A stretch of 5,962 bases of DNA from Sulfurovum sp. UBA1140 (lineage in GTDB: Bacteria > Campylobacterota > Campylobacteria > Campylobacterales > Sulfurovaceae). Location: positions 1 to 5,962 of the forward strand of contig DCAF01000011.1 of NCBI GenBank assembly GCA_002311915.1, given 5' to 3'. Every line of letters starts with the position of its first letter. Position 1 is the stretch's first letter. Made by a program: the position numbers and the translations under genes. The notes under the pieces were generated by a model. The model was not told the origin of the DNA, searched no databases, and saw only the letters and a list, made by a program, of their open reading frames with translations. Positions 1 to 5,368 of this stretch are shown one piece after another.

Positions 1-58
1 TGAATATGCCGTTAAAAACTTACTAAAGCACATTAAAATAGATATTTTTATAATATAA
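1..58 (+). CDS. Possible 3' end of an upstream gene (very uncertain)
   Basis: The frame starting at base 2 is open from the left edge to a TAA at 56-58 and reads EYAVKNLLKHIKIDIFII. The first part (alternating charged and hydrophobic residues, good codons) looks like the end of a helical protein. The last residues are AT-rich and could be chance. Another forward frame closes earlier, with TAA at 24-26. The reverse strand is also open from an ATG at 33 down to the edge, but it has no ribosome binding site. Nothing identifies the product. This is a weak call; sequence left of the window would settle it. Confidence 0.2.
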   Translation, partial: EYAVKNLLKHIKIDIFII

Positions 59-111
59 TGCTTACTCGTGTAGATTTTATCCATTTATTAACGAAATTTT
101 TACATTTCATT

Positions 112-120
112 TGCTATAGT
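112..120 (+). promoter_or_regulatory. Candidate distal extended -10 promoter for dsbD
   Basis: TGCTATAGT matches the extended -10 pattern TGnTATAnT. No -35 consensus is visible 16-18 bp upstream, only T-rich DNA (97-101 and nearby), which is normal for sigma-70 promoters in Campylobacterota. Transcription would begin near 127 and give a leader of about 60 nt containing the palindrome at 132-143. Confidence 0.4.
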
Positions 121-131
121 ATGTGACTTGG

Positions 132-143
132 AGCATATATGCT
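132..143. promoter_or_regulatory. Perfect 12-bp palindrome (operator-like) upstream of dsbD
   Basis: AGCATATATGCT is its own reverse complement. It ends 6 bp before the TATAAT at 150-155 and starts 11 bp after the upstream extended -10, so a dimeric regulator bound here could affect either promoter. I do not recognise it as a known operator. A 12-bp palindrome in AT-rich DNA can arise by chance, so the regulatory role is inference. Confidence 0.3.
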
Positions 144-149
144 TATCAA

Positions 150-175
150 TATAATATATTCATTTGAAAAAAGGA
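150..175 (+). promoter_or_regulatory. Proximal -10 box and ribosome binding site of dsbD
   Basis: A consensus TATAAT lies at 150-155. The Shine-Dalgarno sequence AAGGA at 171-175 follows, with 10 nt to the ATG at 186. If this -10 is used, transcription begins around 162 and the leader is about 24 nt. No -35 box is recognisable. The SD supports the chosen dsbD start, which also yields a good signal peptide. Confidence 0.5.
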
Positions 176-185
176 TTAAAACATA

Positions 186-1967
186 ATGAAAATTTTAAAA
201 CTATTTTTACTTGTGACTCTATTTTTGACAGCAGGTTTTGAGTCTGCTTTACAAAAACAGACCAAATATCTGACTCCAGAAGAGGCGTTTCAAGTCTCTG
301 CTGAAGAGAGTGGGGATGTAATCAAGACCAAGATTATCTTAGGGGAAAAGATACATGTCTCGGATGCAACTTTAAAGTATAAGATTGTAAAACCCCAAGA
401 GTTTGAGTTGGAAGTAATACGACCAACAGCTCATGAGGTTAAAGGAGATATGGTTTATGATCAGGATATTATTATTGATATTCCTATTTCGGAAATCTCT
501 TCAAGGGTAAGTGGGGATTACACCTTGATGATTGAGTTCCAAGGTTGTGCAGATCAGGGAATTTGTTACACTACGATTAAAAAAGAGTATACTTTTGAAG
601 CTTCTGGTATGAGTATCTTTGATAAGGTTATGAGCTTAACTGATGAATCAAATTCTGCCAATATTGTGGATGTATTAAAGAGTGAAAGCTCTTTCTTTGT
701 GATATTGCTCTTTTTGGTATTGGGTCTTCTTCTTGCTTTAACACCATGTATTTTTCCTATGATTCCTATTTTATCTTCGATTATTGTTTCGCAATCGGGT
801 TCAGGGAAACCAAGTGCCATGAAAGGTTTCTTTACCTCGTTGGTTTATGTACTCTCTATGGCGATTACCTATACCATTGTAGGGGTTGCTTCTGGTTTGG
901 CTGGAGCTGATATTCAAGCAGCGATGCAAAACCCATGGGTATTAACCACTTTCGCAGTAATGTTCTTAGTCTTGGCATTTTCACTCTTTGGATATTATGA
1001 GCTTCAACTCCCTTCAAAATGGCAGTCAAAAATTAATAATGCCAGTGACAGTGCTCAAGGAAAAGGAATTCTTGGAACAGCAGTTATGGGCTTTCTTTCA
1101 GCCTTTATTATTGGACCATGTGTGGCTCCACCATTAGCAGGTGCGGTTATCTTTATATCTCAAACAGGTGATGCCGTTCTTGGTGGAATAGCACTGTTTG
1201 TTATGAGTATAGGAATGGGACTGCCTCTATTATTAGTAGGTATTGGTGCAGGTAAATTTATGCCAAGACCTGGTGGATGGATGACCAGAGTCTCTCAAGT
1301 CTTTGGTGTGATTATGTTGGCACTCTCTATATTTATGTTTTCAAAAGTGCTTTCGCCAACTATCACGCTGTTGTTGTGGTCACTACTCTTTATGGGAACA
1401 GCTCTTTTTATGGGTGTCTTTAACAACAGTAGTGAAACACGGGGAGCATCAAAACTCTTTCAGTTAATGGGAGTTGTATCTCTTCTTTATGGTACTGCAC
1501 TTTTTATTGCTCTGTTGAGTGGTTCTACATCGATGTTGCATCCGCTTGAAAAGTTTACAAACCCTTCTGTTGTTCAATCGGGTTCCACTGTAGCAGTAGC
1601 ACACTCTTCAGATGATGGTGTTTCTCATCGAGGTTACTCTGTAAAGCGACTGCTTAAAGAGGTAGAAGATAGTAACAAATCGGTTGTTGTTGATTTTAGT
1701 AAAAAATCTTGTCCCTCTTGTCGAGAGTTAGAGGCATTGACCTTTTCTGATCCAGCAGTAGTAGCCGAGTTGAAAAGATTTACTTTTATTAGCATAGATA
1801 TTACTGAGCAAACCGATGATGATATAGCGATTTTAAAGAAGTACAATCTTTTTGGTGCACCCAATATGATTTTCTTTGATAAAGAGAATAAAAATCTTCC
1901 AAAAAAAGCAATTACAGGGTTTATTCCTGCTGAAAAATTTACGAAACATTTAAAGTCTATTGATTGA
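186..1967 (+). CDS. dsbD: Thiol:disulfide interchange protein DsbD
   Basis: Inner-membrane reductant transporter: it takes electrons from cytoplasmic thioredoxin and passes them to periplasmic thiol proteins, such as disulfide isomerases and cytochrome c maturation factors. At 593 aa it is close to the length of E. coli DsbD. A signal peptide (residues 1 to about 21) is followed by the periplasmic alpha domain, whose GCADQGICY motif holds Cys121 and Cys127. The membrane beta domain (about 170-446, eight predicted helices) has Cys188 in LTPCIFP and Cys312 in GPCVAPP. A low-complexity linker (about 450-482) leads to the thioredoxin-like gamma domain with CPSC (Cys509, Cys512) and the presumed cis-proline Pro559 in FGAPN. 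All six redox cysteines are present, so the protein should be active. The start is supported by AAGGA 10 nt upstream. The 3' end overlaps the next gene by 4 nt, which suggests co-transcription and translational coupling. Family assignment is very secure; the physiological partners are not visible here. Confidence 0.97.
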   Translation: MKILKLFLLVTLFLTAGFESALQKQTKYLTPEEAFQVSAEESGDVIKTKIILGEKIHVSDATLKYKIVKPQEFELEVIRPTAHEVKGDMVYDQDIIIDIPISEISSRVSGDYTLMIEFQGCADQGICYTTIKKEYTFEASGMSIFDKVMSLTDESNSANIVDVLKSESSFFVILLFLVLGLLLALTPCIFPMIPILSSIIVSQSGSGKPSAMKGFFTSLVYVLSMAITYTIVGVASGLAGADIQAAMQNPWVLTTFAVMFLVLAFSLFGYYELQLPSKWQSKINNASDSAQGKGILGTAVMGFLSAFIIGPCVAPPLAGAVIFISQTGDAVLGGIALFVMSIGMGLPLLLVGIGAGKFMPRPGGWMTRVSQVFGVIMLALSIFMFSKVLSPTITLLLWSLLFMGTALFMGVFNNSSETRGASKLFQLMGVVSLLYGTALFIALLSGSTSMLHPLEKFTNPSVVQSGSTVAVAHSSDDGVSHRGYSVKRLLKEVEDSNKSVVVDFSKKSCPSCRELEALTFSDPAVVAELKRFTFISIDITEQTDDDIAILKKYNLFGAPNMIFFDKENKNLPKKAITGFIPAEKFTKHLKSID

Positions 1968-2809
1968 ATTTAACAATAAATATTGGTGAAGTTAACACCC
2001 TAAAAGTAGAACGAGATACTGACTATGGACTCTATTTAAGAGCAGAAAATTTTGAAGAGGTACTACTTCCTAATGCGTATGTGATGGAAGATGATATGCC
2101 CATAGGCTCTGAGATAGAAGTTTTTGTCTATACCGATTCAGAAGATAGAATTGTAGCAACAACCAAATACCCTTATGCGATGTTGGGTGAGTATGGTTAT
2201 TTTACAGTGGTTGATTATCAGCAGTATGGTGCTTTTGTTAATTGGGGATTACCTAAAGACCTTTTTGTTCCACTCTCTCAGCAAAAATCTTATTTCCATA
2301 TTGGTGAGAAGTATATTTTACGTGTCTGTTTAGATCAAGAGACAGGACGACTTTATGGAACCCATAAGATAGGGAAATGGCTCTCTTATGAACCTAAAGA
2401 TTTAGAGAAAAATCAAAAAATGAATGTTTTGGTACTCTCGAAGACACCATTAGGATATAAGGTAATTGTAGAGAATCTTTATGAAGGGATGCTTTTTAGC
2501 AATGAGATATTTGAAAAGCTTGTTGTTGGAGATAGAAAAGTAGCCTATATTAAAAATATTCGTAAAGATGGAAAGTTAGACTTGCTCTTGCAACCCATTG
2601 GAAAAAAAATCACTGGAGATATTTATCAACAGAAGGTACTAGAGTGTTTAAACGCATCCAATGGTTTTATTGCTTTAAATTCAAAGAGTGACAGCGAAGC
2701 GATTAAAGATGTTTTTGGCTTGAGTAAAAAAAGTTTTAAACGAACATTGACTGCCCTTCTTGAAGCAAACAAGATTAAACTTGAAAATAGTGGAATTCAT
2801 ATTTTATAA
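1964..2809 (+). CDS. cvfB: CvfB-family S1/winged-helix RNA-binding protein
   Basis: 281 aa, soluble, with no signal or membrane segment. The layout matches CvfB (YitL) proteins: an N-terminal S1-like OB domain (about 8-66, opening GEVNTLKV and containing EEVLLPNAYV), a second S1 domain (about 76-138, YGAFVNWGLPKDLFVPLSQQ), a third S1-like domain (about 150-212) and a C-terminal winged helix (about 218-281, with FGLSKKSFKRTLTAL). In Gram-positive bacteria CvfB binds RNA and influences virulence gene expression; the role in this lineage is not established. The start is taken as TTG at 1964, overlapping the dsbD stop as TTGA. The preceding in-frame codon (1961-1963) is TGA, and the next ATG (codon 41) would remove most of the first domain. 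No Shine-Dalgarno is visible, so initiation probably depends on ribosomes finishing dsbD. ATA at 1976 and ATT at 1982 are less likely starts. The family call is firm, the function less so. Confidence 0.88.
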   Translation: MNLTINIGEVNTLKVERDTDYGLYLRAENFEEVLLPNAYVMEDDMPIGSEIEVFVYTDSEDRIVATTKYPYAMLGEYGYFTVVDYQQYGAFVNWGLPKDLFVPLSQQKSYFHIGEKYILRVCLDQETGRLYGTHKIGKWLSYEPKDLEKNQKMNVLVLSKTPLGYKVIVENLYEGMLFSNEIFEKLVVGDRKVAYIKNIRKDGKLDLLLQPIGKKITGDIYQQKVLECLNASNGFIALNSKSDSEAIKDVFGLSKKSFKRTLTALLEANKIKLENSGIHIL

Positions 2810-2841
2810 GAAATTTTCACGCTTACTACCAACTCTTTAGA

Positions 2842-2868
2842 TATACTCTCCTATATTAAAAATAGGGA
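2842..2868 (+). promoter_or_regulatory. Promoter -10 box and RBS of the PAS gene
   Basis: TATACT at 2842-2847 is preceded by AGA, with no recognisable -35 box. A second AT-rich hexamer, TATATT, lies at 2852-2857. The Shine-Dalgarno AGGGA is at 2864-2868, 5 nt before the ATG at 2874. The -10 lies 32 nt before the start codon, giving a leader of about 20 nt. The nonamer AGATATACT recurs upstream of the YidB-like gene. Confidence 0.5.
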
Positions 2869-2873
2869 AAAGT

Positions 2874-3488
2874 ATGAAATTTTACAGACCATTACCATTA
2901 GACGAAGCGTTAAACCTTAATTTGAAAGATATTCTTGTTAGTAAAACAGATAAAAATGGAAAGATTCTTTATGTTAATGACTCCTTCTGTTCAGTTTCTG
3001 GTTATACTCCAAATGAAGTTATTGGAGCACCCCACAATATTATAAGACATCCTGATATGCCACGAGCTATTTTTTATTTGATGTGGCAGACGATACAGGG
3101 GGGACAGAATATTACTATAATTGTTAAGAACTTAGCAAAAACAGGACACTACTACTGGGTGACCACAGATTTTGAGATTCATAAAAATAGTGGTGGAGAG
3201 ATAGAGAGTTTTATTGCTTTTAGAAGACCCGCCTCTAAAAAAGCAATTCAGGCAATAGAGGTGCTCTATAGTACATTGTTAAAAATTGAGAAACAGCATG
3301 GAATGGAGTCCTCTTTGGTCTATCTAAAAGGGTATCTTGAAGAGCGTCATCTTACCTATCATGAGTTTATGGAGGGTATTGTTAAACCTAAAAGTCTAAT
3401 GGAACGACTCTTTAGTGTTATGAAAAAGAGATTTTTACATAGTGACAACAATACGGGTTACTCTAGTGAGCATAGAGAAGCGGTTTAA
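2874..3488 (+). CDS. Orphan PAS-domain redox/energy sensor (Aer/CetB type)
   Basis: 204 aa, with no signal peptide or membrane helix. Residues about 15-120 form a PAS domain of the Aer class: DILVSKTDKNGKILYVND, then FCSVSGYTPNEVIG, then NIIRHPDMPRAIF, and KNLAKTGHYYWV near the end. Arg58, His59 and Asp61 match the RHPDMP residues needed for FAD binding in E. coli Aer, so flavin binding is likely. Downstream, about 121-170 is predicted helical (KAIQAIEVLYSTLLKIEKQHG...YHEFMEGI), followed by a basic, hydrophilic tail. There is no HAMP, chemoreceptor signalling, kinase, GGDEF or EAL domain, so the protein must act through a partner, as CetB does with CetA in Campylobacter jejuni. No CetA-like gene lies in this window. 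AGGGA 5 nt upstream supports the start. It appears to be transcribed on its own. The PAS/FAD assignment is strong; the signalling output is unknown. Confidence 0.88.
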   Translation: MKFYRPLPLDEALNLNLKDILVSKTDKNGKILYVNDSFCSVSGYTPNEVIGAPHNIIRHPDMPRAIFYLMWQTIQGGQNITIIVKNLAKTGHYYWVTTDFEIHKNSGGEIESFIAFRRPASKKAIQAIEVLYSTLLKIEKQHGMESSLVYLKGYLEERHLTYHEFMEGIVKPKSLMERLFSVMKKRFLHSDNNTGYSSEHREAV

Positions 3489-3503
3489 GTTCTACTCTAT
3501 CAG

Positions 3504-3519
3504 AATTGGTTAATCAATT
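3504..3519. promoter_or_regulatory. Near-perfect 16-bp palindrome in the YidB-like gene promoter
   Basis: AATTGGTTAATCAATT has halves that are reverse complements apart from one base (AATTGGTT against AATTGATT). It ends 6 bp upstream of the -10 TATACT at 3526, so it covers the spacer and -35 region, a classic repressor position. The spacing between TTG and CAA is too short for a Crp/Fnr site (TTGAT-N4-ATCAA). No known regulator is recognised, and operator function is inference. Confidence 0.35.
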
Positions 3520-3525
3520 TTAAGA

Positions 3526-3552
3526 TATACTGATTTTATTAAAAAACAAGGA
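3526..3552 (+). promoter_or_regulatory. Promoter -10 box and RBS of the YidB-like gene
   Basis: TATACT at 3526-3531 is preceded by AAGA. It lies 35 nt before the ATG at 3561 and has no -35 consensus. The Shine-Dalgarno AAGGA at 3548-3552 has an 8-nt spacer. The arrangement mirrors the PAS gene promoter, including the shared AGATATACT. Confidence 0.5.
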
Positions 3553-3560
3553 AAAACCGT

Positions 3561-4010
3561 ATGGATTTAACAGATTTATTCAAAATGGGTGCCAGTATGA
3601 TACAGGGCAACAGTGATGATGCAACAACAGGGTTAGATAGTGATGCCATTGCAGGTGCTTTAGGAAATATATTTGGTAGTGGACCTGATGGTGGTCTTGA
3701 TTTAGCTTCATTGGTTTCAGGACTTTCTGAAAATGGTCTAGGTGAAGTGGTTGGTTCATGGTTAGGAAGTGGTGAGAATATGCCTATTTCTTTGGACTCT
3801 ATTACTGATTTACTTGGTGGAGATAAAGTTGCTGAGTTTGCAGATACTTTAGGTCTTAGTGAAGAGAGTGCTAAAGGTGCTTTAGCAGATATTTTACCAA
3901 ATGTGGTTGATCAAGCAACTTCTGGTGGAAACTCTTTGGTAGATGATTTACTCTCTAATGTGGGTGGTGTTGATGGTGCCATGAGCATGTTGGGTAAGAT
4001 GTTTAGATAA
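3561..4010 (+). CDS. Small acidic YidB-like (DUF937) protein
   Basis: 149 aa, with no signal peptide, cysteine or membrane helix. The core GLGEVVGSWLGSGEN (59-73), ISLDSITDLLGGDKVAEFA (76-94), LGLSEESAKGALADILPNVV (97-116) and a Gly/Asp-rich end resemble the YidB family, whose function is unknown. The N-terminal third (1-55) is a looser Gly/Asp/Ser-rich helical stretch. The protein is very acidic, about 23 Asp/Glu against 5 Lys/Arg, and has one tryptophan (Trp67). Gly codons are mostly GGT, possibly hinting at good expression. It has its own promoter, a palindrome over that promoter, a proper RBS (AAGGA, 8-nt spacer) and a downstream terminator-like hairpin, so it is probably a single-gene unit. 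I assign no biochemical role. The family call rests on remembered motif similarity, especially the GLG-VVGSW-G-GEN block. Confidence 0.8.
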   Translation: MDLTDLFKMGASMIQGNSDDATTGLDSDAIAGALGNIFGSGPDGGLDLASLVSGLSENGLGEVVGSWLGSGENMPISLDSITDLLGGDKVAEFADTLGLSEESAKGALADILPNVVDQATSGGNSLVDDLLSNVGGVDGAMSMLGKMFR

Positions 4011-4019
4011 TTTGATATA

Positions 4020-4080
4020 GGAGACGGAGAGTTTACTCCCGAATAACGGAGGCAAAGCCTTCCGACTCCTTCTATTTTTT
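4020..4080 (+). terminator. Terminator-like hairpin with alternative folds after the YidB-like gene
   Basis: Outer stem GGAGACGGA (4020-4028) pairs with TCCGACTCC (4061-4069), 9 positions with one A-A mismatch, and leads into TTCTATTTTTT (4070-4080). Inside the loop, CGGAGGC (4047-4053) pairs with GCCTTCCG (4057-4064) around an AAA loop with one bulged T. This inner hairpin and the outer stem compete for 4061-4064. Smaller stems are also possible: GGAG 4026-4029 with CTCC 4036-4039, and CTCCCG 4036-4041 with CGGAG 4047-4051. The element is clearly richer in G and C than its surroundings. The simplest reading is an intrinsic terminator for the upstream gene. Its T tract ends 2 nt before the next ATG, so it could instead act as a conditional leader for the next gene. 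Confidence 0.65.
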
Positions 4081-4082
4081 GC

Positions 4083-5354
4083 ATGTATAAAATATTTTTT
4101 TTTCTTTTTCTCCCTTTTTTCTTATTCTCTGTTGAGTTAAAAATTGCTTCGTATAATGTAGAAAATCTTTTTGATATGCATCTTGATGGTACTGAATATG
4201 AACGTTATATTCCCAACCAAGATAACTGGACAGCATCAATACTTACTCAAAAACTGACCAATATTTCAGAGGTTATATGTGATATAGATGCAGATATTAT
4301 AGGATTACAAGAGATAGAGAATGCCAATGCTTTAAGACTTCTTCAACAGTCACTTCAAGAGTATGGTTGCTCTTACCCTTATGCCAAAATATCTAAAAAG
4401 AGTAACAGTGCCATTCAAGTTGCTCTTTTATCTAAAATACACATTCAGATGAGTCAAGATATTGTGGTTAGTCCTCTTTGGGGGATTCGTAATATTTTAG
4501 AGGTTAAATTAATAGTTGACTCTCATCCACTCTATATCTATGTGAACCATTGGAGTTCAAAGCGTTCTCCTGAGAGCAAACGAATGCTATCGGCAGTGGC
4601 ACTTAAAAAAAGAGTTTTGGAATTACCAAAAGGAAGTGCTTATATTCTATTGGGGGATTTTAACAGTGATTATAATGAGTATGTGAAGATGAAGCCCAAA
4701 CACAACGATACCCATGGTAAAACAGCTATTAATCATCTACTTAAATCGATTAAAAAAGAGAAGTTACTTAGAGTATCTGATTTAGAACCAAACAGTTATC
4801 AGCACTATAATTTGTGGTTAGAATACGCAATATATCGAAGATGGAGTTACAATTTTTATGGTAAAAAAGAGGGGCTAGATGCTTTTTTACTGCCTTATAC
4901 TCTTTTTGATGGAAAAGGAGTAGATTATATTAATGGCTCTTTCTCTGTATTAAAAAAATCCTATCTTTTTCATAAGAAAGGCTATATTTATCGTTGGGTA
5001 TATAAAAAAAAGAGACATAGAGGGGAGGGATACTCTGACCATTTACCTGTTTTTGCAAAATTTTCAACAGAAGCGTATAGAGGTTCAAATAGTGCTATAA
5101 AGTATGGCACAATCTTGACTCTTCATCAAAAGAGTATATCTCTTCCTCTACTCTTACAAAGAGTCAAAGTCATCTTAACAGAGAAAAAGAGGGTGATTAT
5201 TAAAGACAAACTTCAAACAATGCTTATCTATGGGATAAATCAACCCTTAGAGTTGGGAAAGCAATATGATATTTTGGTTTTTAAACGAAAACTTTATAAA
5301 GGAGTCTATGAAATTATTGATTTTAGAGTAGAAAAAAGATATGATGGCATTTAA
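4083..5354 (+). CDS. Secreted endonuclease/exonuclease/phosphatase-family protein
   Basis: 423 aa. Residues 1 to about 16 (MYKIFFFLFLPFFLFS) form a very hydrophobic signal peptide, so the enzyme should act in the periplasm or outside. Residues about 18-330 are the EEP (DNase I-like) fold, a Mg-dependent phosphoesterase: ASYNVENLF with Asn25, GLQEIEN with Glu77, VNHWSSKR with Asn155 and His156, LLGDFNSD with Asp192 and Asn194, and GYSDHLPVF with Asp319 and His320. The catalytic set looks complete. Substrate is not predictable; DNA or RNA is most likely, phospholipid or sugar phosphates possible. About 335-423 is an extra beta-rich region (TLHQKSISLPLLL...YDILVFKRKLYKGVYEIIDF) that resembles an OB fold. 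The ATG is fixed by the signal peptide, yet no Shine-Dalgarno precedes it: the bases before it are the T tract of the hairpin. Codons 5-7 contain a T9 run. hemJ follows after 14 nt and is probably co-transcribed. Confidence 0.88.
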   Translation: MYKIFFFLFLPFFLFSVELKIASYNVENLFDMHLDGTEYERYIPNQDNWTASILTQKLTNISEVICDIDADIIGLQEIENANALRLLQQSLQEYGCSYPYAKISKKSNSAIQVALLSKIHIQMSQDIVVSPLWGIRNILEVKLIVDSHPLYIYVNHWSSKRSPESKRMLSAVALKKRVLELPKGSAYILLGDFNSDYNEYVKMKPKHNDTHGKTAINHLLKSIKKEKLLRVSDLEPNSYQHYNLWLEYAIYRRWSYNFYGKKEGLDAFLLPYTLFDGKGVDYINGSFSVLKKSYLFHKKGYIYRWVYKKKRHRGEGYSDHLPVFAKFSTEAYRGSNSAIKYGTILTLHQKSISLPLLLQRVKVILTEKKRVIIKDKLQTMLIYGINQPLELGKQYDILVFKRKLYKGVYEIIDFRVEKRYDGI

Positions 5355-5356
5355 AA

Positions 5357-5362
5357 TAGGAG
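5357..5362 (+). promoter_or_regulatory. Shine-Dalgarno site of hemJ
   Basis: TAGGAG, with 6 nt to the ATG at 5369, is a strong ribosome binding site in the 14-nt gap after the EEP gene stop. It fixes the hemJ start and shows that hemJ is translated independently within the shared transcript. There is no room for a separate promoter in the gap, though one could lie inside the preceding coding region. Confidence 0.75.
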
Positions 5363-5368
5363 TAAGCA

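Noticed and set aside
93..108. GAAAT/ATTTC inverted repeat upstream of dsbD
   Set aside because: Five AT-rich pairs with a 6-nt loop; expected by chance at this base composition.
566..820. Open frame of 84 codons on the - strand inside dsbD
   Set aside because: It lies wholly within the well-supported dsbD gene, encodes no recognisable motif and has no ribosome binding site. It is an antisense shadow.
1634..1864. Open frame of 76 codons on the - strand inside the DsbD thioredoxin domain
   Set aside because: Antisense to a conserved coding region that includes the CPSC site; Ser-rich, low-quality translation with no support.
2790..2822. Weak inverted repeat at the end of the CvfB-like gene (GTGGAA ... 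TTTTCAC) as a terminator
   Set aside because: Only about six pairs including a G-T wobble, a long AT-rich loop and no T tract after it.
3504..3519. Palindrome read as a Crp/Fnr-type site
   Set aside because: The half-sites TTGGT and ATCAA are separated by 2 nt, not the 4 nt required by TTGAT-N4-ATCAA.
4047..4052. CGGAGG as the Shine-Dalgarno of the EEP gene
   Set aside because: It lies about 30 nt before the ATG at 4083, too far for initiation, and is paired in the predicted inner hairpin. No ATG, GTG or TTG follows at a usable distance.
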